Shown: positions 15,375 to 29,201, counted from the first letter of the stretch. The stretch is 29,201 bases of DNA from an uncultured Caldilinea sp. (GCF_937128415.1 NZ_CAKZMJ010000025.1:1-29201), one strand, 5' to 3'. The notes: generated from the sequence alone by a model not told the origin. Translations and numbers: made by a program.

Positions 15375-16406
15375 TCATTCCACCGTCCCGTCGACGCCTG
15401 CGTCCATTTCTTCCAGCGCCTCGCCGGTGAACCGGGTTGGGATCACCTCAGCGCGCCATCCGGCCTCTTGCAAAAAGCGCGCCATCTGGCTTGCATAGCC
15501 ATGGGTGACGCCGATGTGTTCTGCGCCGGTGGCGCGAATCGCCTCCAGGAGACCGGCCCAGTCTGCATGGTCGGAAAGCACGAAGCCGCGATCGAGGGCG
15601 CGGCGTCGACGCGCGCCGCGGATAGTCATCCAGCCCGACGCAAAGGCCTGGGAGCAAGGACCGAACTTGCGCAGCCAGCCGGACATATGGCCGGCCGAAG
15701 GAGGCGCAATCACCAATGCCCTGCCTCGATGCAGCCGGGCGTTCATCTCATCCGCATGGAAAACCTCAGGCAATTCGACGCCGGCGCTGCGATAGAGTTG
15801 GATGAACGGCAGCACGGCGCCGTGCACCAGGATCGGGCCAAGCGAGGCGTCGATCCCGGCCAGCAGGCGTTGCGCTTTACCCAGCGCATACGCATAAAGC
15901 ACGCTGGTGTAGCCGTTTTCCTGGTTGGTTCGCCACCAGCGCTCGATCTCGGCGAAGACCTCCGCCTGCGGCGGCCATCTGTAGATCGGCAGGCCAAAGG
16001 TTGATTCCGTGATGAACACATGGCAGCGCACCGGTTCAAAAGGCTCGCAGGTGCGATCGCGTTCCAGCTTGTAATCGCCGCTGACGACCCACGCCACGCC
16101 CCGCCGTTCGAGGCGCACCTGCGCCGAACCGAGCAGATGGCCGGCGGGATGAAAGGAAATCGTCACGTCGTTGATGGTCAGCCGCTCACCAAAGGGCAGC
16201 GTCTGAACCACCGCGTCGCCGACGCGGCGCGCAAGCAAGGGCGCGCCGGTCGGCGTCGTCAAATAACGCTGGGAGCCCGGACGTGCATGGTCGGCGTGCG
16301 CGTGGGTGATGATTGCGCGCGCAACCGGCGCCCAGGGGTCGATATAAAAATCGCCCGCCGGACAATAGAGGCCAGAAGGCGTAAGCCGCAGCAGATCCTC
16401 AGTCAT
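15375..16406 (-). CDS. DNA-ligase-associated metallo-beta-lactamase-fold exonuclease
   Basis: The 343-residue protein has the metallo-beta-lactamase plus beta-CASP style of the mRNA 3'-end processing factor/SNM1-like family. The metal-binding motif HAHADH lies at residues 35-40. It is followed by FHPAGHLLGSAQV, VVSGDYKLERD, the FITESTFGLP segment and a late FVLSDHADW. The family is annotated as the putative exonuclease associated with ATP-dependent DNA ligase. The ligase gene directly downstream supports this call and suggests a role in DNA end processing before sealing. The start at 16406 has only a weak Shine-Dalgarno. Actual nuclease activity is inferred. Confidence 0.9.
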   Translation of the reverse strand: MTEDLLRLTPSGLYCPAGDFYIDPWAPVARAIITHAHADHARPGSQRYLTTPTGAPLLARRVGDAVVQTLPFGERLTINDVTISFHPAGHLLGSAQVRLERRGVAWVVSGDYKLERDRTCEPFEPVRCHVFITESTFGLPIYRWPPQAEVFAEIERWWRTNQENGYTSVLYAYALGKAQRLLAGIDASLGPILVHGAVLPFIQLYRSAGVELPEVFHADEMNARLHRGRALVIAPPSAGHMSGWLRKFGPCSQAFASGWMTIRGARRRRALDRGFVLSDHADWAGLLEAIRATGAEHIGVTHGYASQMARFLQEAGWRAEVIPTRFTGEALEEMDAGVDGTVE

Positions 16407-16715
16407 AGCTCAATTGAAGCATACGCCGGAAAAATCTCCGGTTGCGCGGCTTGCAATTGGAACAAAGCGTCCTTCTGCGCCAGGAGCGGCAATTGGAGAG
16501 ACCGACTCTCACAAATGCAGAGGCGTCCTGCCTCTGCATGGACGCCTCTGCATTTCCTTGGTTCACCCACAACCCCGCAGTTTGCCGGGAATGTGCGGCC
16601 GGAAGCTGCACCTGCGACGCTTGTCAGATGATGCTGTCAAAAACTACGGAACCGCCTCCACCACAGTTGCCGGCTGATTGGAGGGCAACCGGGTGCATGC
16701 CGCAGGCAAGCGCCT
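16407..16715. other. 309-bp intergenic region with a structured element
   Basis: No convincing gene. Apart from the inverted repeat at 16513-16555, a shorter stem GTTGCC/GGCAAC (16666-16671, 16684-16689) lies just after sucD and may help end its transcript. Two copies of GCAATTGGA-like words occur near 16454 and 16488. Confidence 0.5.
16513..16555. repeat. perfect 16-bp inverted repeat with a third arm in its loop
   Basis: AAATGCAGAGGCGTCC (16513-16528) is the exact complement of GGACGCCTCTGCATTT (16540-16555). The 11-base spacer TGCCTCTGCAT (16529-16539) holds another copy of the right arm core, GCCTCTGCAT. The left arm can therefore pair with either right-hand copy, giving two mutually exclusive hairpins. 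It lies between sucD and the exonuclease gene and could end the sucCD transcript, although it has no strong T-run. Confidence 0.75.
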
Positions 16716-18727
<2,012 letters not shown>

Positions 18728-18747
18728 GTGAAAACCTCCTCAAGGTT

Positions 18748-18759
18748 GGCTCGCGAGCC
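18748..18759 (-). promoter_or_regulatory. 12-bp palindrome in the sucC leader next to the Shine-Dalgarno
   Basis: GGCTCGCGAGCC is a perfect palindrome a few bases upstream of the sucC ribosome site. A small hairpin GACT/AGTC lies just before it in the transcript. It could be an operator or affect translation. Function is not known. Confidence 0.35.
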
Positions 18760-18882
18760 GAGTTTGACTCCGAAGTCGAGTTTTCCGGCGTCCAGAGAGC
18801 GTCGATCTCGCCTGGCGCCGAAAAGATGTAATAAAGGTGTAAATGTGCAACTGTTGTCCGAGAAAGGTTCTACACGTTCGCC

Positions 18883-18912
18883 ATTATAGTACTCTGCAGA
18901 GATAGATGACAA
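18883..18912 (-). promoter_or_regulatory. sigma70-type promoter of sucCD
   Basis: On the minus strand, TTGTCA (18907-18912) and a perfect TATAAT (18883-18888) are 18 bases apart. The spacer includes a perfect palindrome CTCTGCAGAG (18892-18901) that could bind a regulator. Transcription would start near 18876, giving a leader of about 150 bases before the TTG start. Confidence 0.65.
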
Positions 18913-18999
18913 AATAGATGGACTTTCAAGGCGTGCTAAAAACCAGATGCGAAGATTCAAGAGAAAATGTCATTCGCCTCGCCAGGGTGCGACGCCCGC

Positions 19000-19018
19000 A
19001 TTGAAAATCAGTATCAAT
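19000..19018 (+). promoter_or_regulatory. Fur-family (Fur/Zur/Mur)-like operator
   Basis: ATTGAAAATCAGTATCAAT is a 19-bp imperfect dyad. Its core TGAAAATCAGTATCA (19002-19016) matches the 7-1-7 Fur-type consensus TGATAATNATTATCA at 12 of the 14 defined positions. It lies about 15 bases before the candidate -35 of the metal ABC transporter genes. A metal-sensing repressor would fit the target. Which metal cannot be told. Confidence 0.6.
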
Positions 19019-19032
19019 TGCCCTCGATTGAT

Positions 19033-19062
19033 TTGGACGATTGTGCGGCAGTGAGATATGAT
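19033..19062 (+). promoter_or_regulatory. candidate promoter of the metal ABC transporter
   Basis: TTGGAC (19033-19038) and TATGAT (19057-19062) are 18 bases apart. The -10 is good and the -35 is poor, which is common for regulated promoters. The start would be near 19069, about 65 bases before the ATG at 19134. Other than this and the sucC promoter and leader, nothing is seen in the gap 18728-19133. Confidence 0.45.
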
Positions 19063-19133
19063 CTCTTTTAAGGTCGCAGAGCTGCTTGCGCTTTGCGCGA
19101 CCGGAAAACGTTCGAGAGATGGAGGGCGTTGAG

Positions 19134-19890
19134 ATGTTTTCCTTTTCTTACGCAGGTCGCCATGAGGTCTGTCCGGTGGCCGGCGAGCCAGCGCTTTTGG
19201 TGCGCGACCTGCATGCAGGCTACGATCAGCGCGACGTATTGCAAGGCGTGACAATGCACGTGCCGGTGGGCGCGCGCGTGGCGCTGATCGGCGCCAACGG
19301 CGCCGGCAAATCGACGCTCTTCAAAACTGTGGCCGGCCTGCTGCCCATCCGCAGCGGCGAGGTGCGCATCTACGGCCGTCCGGTGGGAGCATGCCATCAC
19401 CGCGTCGCCTATCTACCCCAGCGCAGCGAGATCGACTGGCATTTCCCGATCACGGTGCGTCGCCTGGTGGTCAGCGGCCGCTACGTGCATCTGGGCTGGT
19501 TTCGACGCCCGCGCCCGGAAGACTGGCGCATTGTGGACGCCATGCTGGCGCGGCTGCAGATCGACGACCTCGCCGAACGCCAGATCGGGCAGTTGTCCGG
19601 CGGCCAGCAGCAGCGCGTCATGCTGGCGCGTGCGCTGGCGCAGGGCGCCGACCTTTTGTTGCTCGATGAGCCGCTCAACGCCGTCGACGCGGAGACGCGC
19701 GCCATCGTTGCAGCCGTGCTTGCCGAAGAAAAGGCGAATGGACGCACCATCGTCGTCGCCACCCATGACCTCGATCGCCTGGAGAGCGACTATGACGCGG
19801 TGATTCGTCTGGAGGATGGCAGGGCCTACGGGGAAGCTGTTTTACACCTGCCCAAACAGGCGCTGCCGGTGTTGACGCCAGGAGTCGTCC

Positions 19891-19898
<8 letters not shown>
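19134..19898 (+). CDS. metal (Mn/Zn/Fe) ABC transporter ATP-binding protein
   Basis: The 254-residue ATPase has Walker A GANGAGKST (53-61), Q-loop YLPQRSEIDWHFPITV, signature LSGGQQQRV (154-162), Walker B LLLLDEP and the H-loop VATHD. The DWHFPITV stretch after the Q-loop is characteristic of the TroB/MntB/SitB group, pointing to Mn, Fe or Zn. It powers uptake through the permease encoded next. ATG at 19134 is chosen because GGAGGG (19121-19126) lies seven bases upstream; an in-frame ATG at 19119 is the alternative. The gene overlaps the permease gene by eight bases. No binding protein gene is adjacent in the window. Confidence 0.92.
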
Positions 19899-20706
<808 letters not shown>

Positions 20707-20755
20707 AACTTCTCGCCGGCTCGTCGCCTGAAATTGCACCGGAAAGCCCTGAAAT

Positions 20756-20784
20756 TTGGCTGCTTCGCAGGTCTGGAGTATACT
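20756..20784 (+). promoter_or_regulatory. promoter of tRNA-Gln
   Basis: TTGGCT (20756-20761) and TATACT (20779-20784) are 17 bases apart. Transcription would start near 20791, 25 bases before the mature tRNA. A TTTGTACAAA palindrome overlaps the predicted start. Confidence 0.6.
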
Positions 20785-20815
20785 GTTTGTACAAATACAG
20801 GTGTGAGTCAGGCGA

Positions 20816-20892
<77 letters not shown>

Positions 20893-20901
20893 AACGAAAG
20901 G

Positions 20902-20937
20902 CAGCGACGGTGAGAATTCGCCGTCGCTGTTGATTTT
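20902..20937 (+). terminator. intrinsic terminator of tRNA-Gln
   Basis: CAGCGACGGTGA (20902-20913) pairs with TCGCCGTCGCTG (20918-20929) over 12 bp with one T-G wobble and a GAAT loop, followed by TTGATTTT. It begins 12 bases after the tRNA CCA and ends just before the methyltransferase ribosome site. Confidence 0.9.
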
Positions 20938-20951
20938 AGAGGGGCTGTGCT

Positions 20952-22409
20952 ATGATAACTGACGCCATGAACGAGCCAAAGAACCCAATCAAACTGAAAG
21001 AGCCTTCTGTTTATCAGCTAGGGCTGTGGCCGCAAGATGAAAAGAACGCCTTGTCGCCCGATTTGCCTTATCGGGAGCGTCTGGTTCGGCTTCTGATGGG
21101 GAATCTGGACTACCATGGCCACGATACAGGCTATGCGTCTCATGATTTTCACGCATTCCCGGCGAAATTTCCTCCGGCTCTTCCCGATGCGTTTATTCGT
21201 GGGTTGACGGCGCCGGGCGACGCCGTGCTCGATCCGATGATGGGCTCCGGCACGACGATCGTCGAGGCGTATCTCGCTCGACGACGCGGCATTGGAAGCG
21301 ACATTGACCCGTTGGCGTATTTGATTTCCCGCTTCAAGACGACGCCGTTGGACGGAGAGGCGCTGCGCCGACAACTTTACGCCATTATTGACCGGGCGAA
21401 CCATTGCATTGCGACGCAACCCGAAGAGACGCTGGCGGCAATCGGCGCCCGCTGGGATCAAAAGACAAGAGAATTTATCGACTACTGGTTTGCCCTCGAA
21501 ACCCAGGTGGAGCTGGCGGCGTTGCTCCAGGCGATCGAAGCGATTGCTGAGCCGGCGATGCGAGATTTCTTCACGCTGGCGCTGTCCGCGTGCATCATTA
21601 CGAAGACGGGCGGCGTTTCGTTGGCGTTCGATTTGGCGCATACCCGTCCTCATCGGGCCAAGGTGGTTTTTACAGCTTCGGGCAAAAAAATTCTTGGCGC
21701 AGACCCCGAAGCGGAAATTTCGCCGCGAACCAAACTGCTCACCAAACGTCTGCGTTCGGCGATTGTCGAATTTCGCAAGCGTGCGCTCCAAAATATTCAG
21801 AGCCTCAGCGAACTGCCCGTCACCGATTTCCCGGTTGATCTTCATCTGGCGGATGCCCAGGCGCTTCCGGTGGCGTCGGCGACCGTGGATCTGATTGTGA
21901 CGTCGCCTCCCTACGCCGTCAACGCCATCGACTATATGCGCGCCAATAAATTCTCACTTGTCTGGCTTGGCTACAATCTCAGCCAGTTGAGCGAGACGCG
22001 CAAGCAGTGCGTAGGCGGTGAATCTGTGATGGATTTTCCCTTCGAGCCATTGCCGCCGAGGACTGCCGCAATCGTGGAAGCCATCTCCGCCGCCGATCCG
22101 AAGCGCGGCAAGGCGTTGCATCGCTATTATTCAGAGATGACCCGAATTCTTCGTGAGATGCATCGGGTGCTGAAGCCGGACCGGGCTGCCGTTGTCGTTG
22201 TGGCGAGTTCGGAGATACGTCGCATCGACACGGAGACGCATCGCTGCCTGGCGGAGATCGGCGAGACGATTGGATTTGAGGTTCCCGGCGTCGGGGTTCG
22301 CCGCTTGGATCGCAATCGGCGCACGATGCCTGCTGGTCAAATCGTCAACAGCGACTCACAAATTCAAAGAAGAATGCACGAAGAATTCGTGATCGGCTTT
22401 TATAAATAG
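20952..22409 (+). CDS. site-specific DNA methyltransferase (amino-methylating)
   Basis: The 485-residue protein has motif I DPMMGSGTT (94-102) for S-adenosylmethionine binding. It is preceded by a FHAFPAKFPPALPD segment common in this family. The catalytic motif IV TSPPY lies at 317-321. The T-S-P-P-Y form favours N4-cytosine methylation, with N6-adenine possible. About 200 residues between motifs I and IV presumably hold the target-recognition part, giving the motif order I-recognition-IV. GAGGGG lies seven bases before the ATG. No restriction endonuclease gene is adjacent, so it is a solitary methyltransferase or the remnant of a restriction-modification system. The tRNA terminator separates it from the upstream gene. 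Confidence 0.88.
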   Translation: MITDAMNEPKNPIKLKEPSVYQLGLWPQDEKNALSPDLPYRERLVRLLMGNLDYHGHDTGYASHDFHAFPAKFPPALPDAFIRGLTAPGDAVLDPMMGSGTTIVEAYLARRRGIGSDIDPLAYLISRFKTTPLDGEALRRQLYAIIDRANHCIATQPEETLAAIGARWDQKTREFIDYWFALETQVELAALLQAIEAIAEPAMRDFFTLALSACIITKTGGVSLAFDLAHTRPHRAKVVFTASGKKILGADPEAEISPRTKLLTKRLRSAIVEFRKRALQNIQSLSELPVTDFPVDLHLADAQALPVASATVDLIVTSPPYAVNAIDYMRANKFSLVWLGYNLSQLSETRKQCVGGESVMDFPFEPLPPRTAAIVEAISAADPKRGKALHRYYSEMTRILREMHRVLKPDRAAVVVVASSEIRRIDTETHRCLAEIGETIGFEVPGVGVRRLDRNRRTMPAGQIVNSDSQIQRRMHEEFVIGFYK

Positions 22410-22621
22410 CGGCCGTCACTGCTGAGCCGCTGCCCACGCGCATCGCCGCCATTGCACTGGGCGTCGGTGACCTCGATTGCATCTACCATTTTGCCTTGCC
22501 TGAACTGCGAGAGAGCCTGATCGAACTCGACAACCCGGATCAACCGGAGCTTCTCGACATGATGGTCGAGGGAATGCGCCTGCGCGACATCAGCGACCTG
22601 CCGTTCGATCTGGCGGTTTGA
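22406..22621 (+). pseudogene. possible 3' remnant of a broken gene
   Basis: Directly after the methyltransferase stop, one plus-strand frame stays open to a TGA at 22619-22621. It reads like protein (for example IAAIALGVGDLDCIYHFALP near the start, and MRLRDISDLPFDLAV at the end). No start codon with a ribosome site lies at a suitable place, and a stop (22403-22405) closes the frame upstream. It may be the tail of a lost gene, perhaps one linked to the methyltransferase. I do not recognise the family. Confidence 0.4.
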
Positions 22622-22655
22622 CGGGAAGGCAATTCCTACAAACACCTCCTTTCAT

Positions 22656-22663
22656 GATACACT
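22656..22663 (+). promoter_or_regulatory. candidate extended -10 just before dnaX
   Basis: TGATACACT (22655-22663) resembles an extended -10 with its TG. The start of transcription would fall at or next to the dnaX ATG at 22670, giving a leaderless or nearly leaderless transcript. This agrees with the lack of a Shine-Dalgarno there, but the -35 region is poor. Confidence 0.3.
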
Positions 22664-22669
22664 TCCACC

Positions 22670-24304
<1,635 letters not shown>

Positions 24305-24405
24305 TTCCTTCACGCGATCGTTTGTCCTGAAATAGAGAAGAACTTCAACCGGTGTTCAAGGGACGATTATCCCATGTTTTTGATCGGAGCAAAGGATAAA
24401 ACAAG

Positions 24406-24771
<366 letters not shown>

Positions 24772-24792
24772 CCGGAGTGTTTTGAAACGCCT

Positions 24793-25398
24793 ATGCAACC
24801 ACTCGCCGAACCGGTCTCGAACCTGATCGAGGCGTTCACCCAACTGCCCGGCATCGGTCCGAAGACAGCGACCCGACTGACTTACTTCTTGCTGCGCAGC
24901 GATGAATCGGTGGCGCTTCGATTGGCGCGGGCGCTGGAAGAGCTGAAACAACGCACGCTCTTTTGCAGCGTCTGCTTCAACATCGCCGACCAGGACCCGT
25001 GCTCGATCTGCGCCAATCCCCAGCGCGATCACGGCCTGATCTGCGTCGTAGAGGAGCCGCTCGATGTGCAGGCGATCGAACGCACGCGCGAGTTCAACGG
25101 CGTTTATCATGTGCTGCACGGCGCCATCTCGCCGGTCGAAGGCATTGGACCGGAGGACTTAAAAATCGGCGAGCTGCTGCATCGCATCCAGACGAACGAG
25201 ACGCCGGTGCGCGAGCTGCTCCTGGCGACCAATCCGAACCTGGAAGGCGAGGCGACGGCCATGTACATCGCCCGCCTCATCAAGCCGCTTGGCGTGCGCG
25301 TCACGCGGCTTGCCCGTGGATTGCCTGTCGGGGGCGACCTCGAATACGCCGACGAGGTGACGCTCGGGCGGGCGCTGGCCGGACGCAGCGAGATGTAG
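24793..25398 (+). CDS. recR: recombination mediator RecR
   Basis: The 201-residue protein has the RecR order: a helix-hairpin-helix (LPGIGPKTATRLTYFLL, about 18-34), a C4 zinc finger with Cys 58, 61, 70 and 73, and a Toprim domain starting at ICVVEEPLDVQAIE and including the GAISPVEGIGP segment. It ends with the LPVGGDLEYADEVTLGRALAGR tail of the family. With RecO and RecF it loads RecA on gapped DNA. Its length is typical. It follows ybaB by 21 bases. Confidence 0.97.
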   Translation: MQPLAEPVSNLIEAFTQLPGIGPKTATRLTYFLLRSDESVALRLARALEELKQRTLFCSVCFNIADQDPCSICANPQRDHGLICVVEEPLDVQAIERTREFNGVYHVLHGAISPVEGIGPEDLKIGELLHRIQTNETPVRELLLATNPNLEGEATAMYIARLIKPLGVRVTRLARGLPVGGDLEYADEVTLGRALAGRSEM

Positions 25399-25439
25399 CG
25401 CAGCGCAAGGCGCATGTTGCATAGAATGGAGGGTCGAGC

Positions 25440-27116
<1,677 letters not shown>

Positions 27117-27126
27117 TAGGGCGCGC

Positions 27127-28164
27127 GTGATTGCGAAACTTCGTCGGCGGCTGCTGCATACGCCGCTCTTCTACAAGATTCTCTGGGCCAACATCGCCAT
27201 CGTGGCGCTAGGGGCGGTCGCCGGCACCATCATCACGGTCTGGCATGTCACGGCTTTCCCCGATCAAGAACACTATCCGCTCATTGCGTTGTTTGCGGGC
27301 GCCGGCGTCGTCATCAGCGTGCTGGTCAATCAGTGGGTGCTGCGCAAAGCGCTTGAACCGTTGGATCGGCTACAGACGGCGGTGGAGGCCATTCGCAGCG
27401 GCAGCCGCAATGTGCGGGTGGAGCTCGGCGACAACAGCGACGAGCGCTTCGATCGGTTGGCCGAAGCGTTCAATCAAATGCTCGAGCAAATTGAACATGA
27501 CTCGCAACGGCTGCGCCAACTTTCGCATCAAATTTTGCAGGCGCAGGAGGAAGAACGGCGTCGCCTCGCGCACGAACTGCACGACGAGGCTGCGCAGTCG
27601 CTCACCTCTTTGCTGGTGCATATTCGCTTGCTTGAGCGCGCACAAAACCCTGCGGAGGCGCAGCGTCATATCCAGGAGCTGCGCGAATTGACGGCGCGCG
27701 CGTTGGAGGATGTCCGTCGCGTGGCGTTGGACCTGCGTCCCAAAATTCTGGACGATTTGGGCCTCGCCGCTGCGCTCGAGTGGCGGGTGGATGAACTCAA
27801 CAAGGCCCATGGCCTCCAGGCGTCGATCACAATCGAAGGGATGGAGCGCCGCCTCCCGCGCGAGATGGAGCTGGTTTTCTATCGCATCGCGCAAGAAGCG
27901 CTTTCCAACGTCTGTCGCCATGCTCAGGCCAAAAAGGTCGCAGTCTCTCTACACAGCGATGGACGGCGCTGCATCCTGGAAGTGGTGGATGACGGCGTTG
28001 GCTTCGACGCAAGCCGCCTCGACGGTCGCAAGGGAGATGGTCTGGGGCTGATCGGCATGCGCGAGCGCATCGCCATGATCGGCGGCTCACTGGAAATTGC
28101 ATCGCGGCCGGGCGCAGGCACGCGCATCAAGGCGCAAGCCCCCTGGCCGCAGACGGAAGGATGA
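27127..28164 (+). CDS. sensor histidine kinase, NarL/HisKA_3 type
   Basis: From the GTG at 27127 the product has 345 residues. Two membrane spans (ILWANIAIVALGAVAGTIITVW and LIALFAGAGVVISVLVNQWVL) enclose only a short outside loop, so no large sensory domain is present. A HAMP linker (KALEPLDRLQTAVEAIR) and a coiled coil lead to the HisKA_3 dimerisation helix, where LAHELHDEAAQSL holds the phosphorylated His (about 142). The ATPase domain has EALSNVCRHAQA, VVDDGVGFD and GLGLIGMRERI. The GTG follows the mutase stop by 10 bases; an upstream in-frame start would lie inside the mutase gene. It overlaps the response regulator start region. Confidence 0.9.
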   Translation: MIAKLRRRLLHTPLFYKILWANIAIVALGAVAGTIITVWHVTAFPDQEHYPLIALFAGAGVVISVLVNQWVLRKALEPLDRLQTAVEAIRSGSRNVRVELGDNSDERFDRLAEAFNQMLEQIEHDSQRLRQLSHQILQAQEEERRRLAHELHDEAAQSLTSLLVHIRLLERAQNPAEAQRHIQELRELTARALEDVRRVALDLRPKILDDLGLAAALEWRVDELNKAHGLQASITIEGMERRLPREMELVFYRIAQEALSNVCRHAQAKKVAVSLHSDGRRCILEVVDDGVGFDASRLDGRKGDGLGLIGMRERIAMIGGSLEIASRPGAGTRIKAQAPWPQTEG

Positions 28165-28166
28165 CA

Positions 28167-28829
28167 ATGACGCAGAAAATTCGGGTCTTGTTGGTGGACG
28201 ACCATATGATCGTGCGCGTTGGCCTTAAGGCGCTGATCAACGCCGAGCCGGACATGGAGGTCATCGGCGAGGCGGAAAATGGCGCCGAGGGCGTCGCCGC
28301 CGCCGTTGCGCTGCGCCCGGACGTGGTGGTGATGGACATCTCGATGCCGGTCATGGACGGTTTGGAGGCCACCCGACGCATCCGGCAGGAGCGCCCCGAA
28401 GTGCAGGTGTTGATCCTGACCGTGCATGCACATGAAAAGTATCTTTTCCCGGTTCTGAAGGCGGGAGCGGCCGGTTACGTGCTCAAATCGACTGTGGACA
28501 CGGAATTGCTCGACGCCATTCGCACCGTGGCGCGCGGCGGCGCGTTTCTTTATCCTTCGGCGACGCGCATGTTGCTGGAAGATTACATTTCTCAGGTCAA
28601 CAGCGGCGTTGCGCCAGACGCCTACGAAAACCTCAGCGAACGAGAACGCGAGGTGCTCAAGCTGCTGGCGCTTGGCTACACCGCCGCGCAGATCGGCGAA
28701 AAACTGGCGCTTAGCCCCAAGACCGTCGAGACCTACCGCACACGCATCATGGAAAAGCTCAACCTCAGCAGCCGCCCCGACCTGGTGCAGTACGCGCTGA
28801 AACGCGGCCTGCTCTCCGAATATACGTGA
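28167..28829 (+). CDS. response regulator, NarL/FixJ family
   Basis: The protein of 220 residues has a receiver domain (IRVLLVDDHMIVRVGL, phospho-acceptor Asp57 in VVVMDISMPVMDG, and the conserved Lys in AAGYVLKS) followed by a LuxR-type DNA-binding domain (NLSEREREVLKLLALGYTAA ... SPKTVETYRTRIMEKL). It is the partner of the kinase encoded just upstream. The ATG at 28167 is preferred because GGAAGG (28155-28160) is six bases before it; an ATG at 28161 overlaps the kinase stop. Targets are unknown. It may also regulate its neighbours. Confidence 0.95.
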   Translation: MTQKIRVLLVDDHMIVRVGLKALINAEPDMEVIGEAENGAEGVAAAVALRPDVVVMDISMPVMDGLEATRRIRQERPEVQVLILTVHAHEKYLFPVLKAGAAGYVLKSTVDTELLDAIRTVARGGAFLYPSATRMLLEDYISQVNSGVAPDAYENLSEREREVLKLLALGYTAAQIGEKLALSPKTVETYRTRIMEKLNLSSRPDLVQYALKRGLLSEYT

Positions 28830-28912
28830 CTCACCTTACGCAGTTGGCTTTATTTTTGGGAGGCTCTAAATTTAATTTTTAACCAATGCGAAGGCGCCGG
28901 CTCCCTCGTCGC
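28830..28912. other. intergenic region after the response regulator
   Basis: An AT-rich stretch near 28867-28883 has no convincing hairpin. A hairpin CTGCGGCT/AGCCGCAG (28912-28930) begins at its right edge and opens the tandem repeat. Confidence 0.4.
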
Positions 28913-29201
28913 TGCGGCTTGCAGCCGCAGGCCCTCACCCCCCCTCCCCCCTCTCCCAAGGCTGGGAGAGGGGGGAAGGAGCGCCGAGGATTTGGCTGAC
29001 CGGGGAAGCGCCGCTACGAGCAGCGCCTACGGAATAAGGATGGTTTTCGGAGGTGCGGCTCTCAGCCGGAGGCCCTCACCCCCTGGCCCCTCTCCCAAGG
29101 CTGGGAGAGGGGGAGAAGGAGCGCCGAGGATTTGGCTGACCGGGGAAGCGCCGCTACGCGCAGCGCCTACGGAGTGATGATGGTTTTCGGAGGTGCGGCT
29201 C
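28913..29201. repeat. tandem repeat, unit about 140 bp, running off the window
   Basis: Two nearly identical units (28913-29053 and 29054-29193) and the first bases of a third (29194 onward) follow one another. Each unit opens with a TGCGGCT...AGCCG hairpin. It then carries a strong stem, CCCCCCTCTCCCA/TGGGAGAGGGGGG (28946-28975) in unit 1 and CCCCTCTCCCA/TGGGAGAGGGG (29087-29112) in unit 2, each with loop AGGC. A conserved tract starting GCGCCGAGGATTTGGCTGAC ends each unit. The units differ at few positions, mainly in the C/T run and near the end. The stems may also end the response-regulator transcript. Confidence 0.9.

Noticed and set aside
28992..29177. Short open frame inside the 140-bp repeat
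   Set aside because: It follows the repeat unit rather than codon-like sequence and has no ribosome site.
28913..29201. CRISPR array
   Set aside because: The repeat is about 140 bp in direct contact, with no unique spacers and no cas gene nearby.

Overview
The window looks like a chromosomal segment of a member of the Chloroflexota, probably Caldilinea-like; this is an inference from gene content and protein style. The clues are high GC over most of its length (judged by eye), lipoproteins with Pro/Thr linkers, a very large secreted multidomain protein ending in a short LFLPVISR tail, a split methylmalonyl-CoA mutase, and the dnaX-ybaB-recR block. No phage, insertion sequence or CRISPR array was seen.

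Layout. (1) 1-1036: an AT-richer patch with a promoter, a yybP-ykoY (Mn2+) riboswitch that overlaps an intrinsic terminator, and an ExoD-family membrane protein. (2) 1091-5653: a sugar-uptake operon made of a LacI-family regulator behind a strong promoter and a double palindromic operator, two MalF/MalG-type permeases and a lipoprotein solute-binding protein. Its ATPase is not in the window. (3) 5883-13542, minus strand: a secreted PQQ-type sugar dehydrogenase lipoprotein, an SH3/TIM-barrel-like protein, and a 1387-residue secreted protein with an HEXXH peptidase-like domain, a VWA domain, calcium-binding repeats and an FN3 domain. (4) 13766-16406, minus strand: a DNA-ligase-associated exonuclease and an ATP-dependent DNA ligase, two members of a known four-gene repair cluster. 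(5) 16716-18727, minus strand: sucCD, succinyl-CoA synthetase, with its own promoter and a long leader. (6) 19134-20706: a Mn/Zn-type ABC ATPase and permease behind a Fur-family-like box. (7) 20816-20890: tRNA-Gln(CTG) with promoter and terminator. (8) 20952-22621: a solitary DNA methyltransferase followed by coding-like debris. (9) 22670-25398: dnaX, ybaB and recR. (10) 25440-28829: the methylmalonyl-CoA mutase catalytic subunit, then a NarL-type histidine kinase and response regulator. (11) 28913 to the end: a tandem repeat of about 140 bp that runs off the window.

How the parts may work together. SucCD and methylmalonyl-CoA mutase both act on succinyl-CoA and fit propionate or TCA metabolism, although they are not in one operon. 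Two loci point to metal homeostasis: the Mn2+ riboswitch before exoD and the Fur-box-preceded ABC transporter, whose ATPase carries the DWHFPITV stretch typical of the Mn/Fe/Zn TroB/MntB/SitB group. The most interesting items are the riboswitch-controlled exoD, the metallopeptidase-VWA protein, the three-armed inverted repeat between sucD and the exonuclease gene, and the 140-bp tandem repeat.
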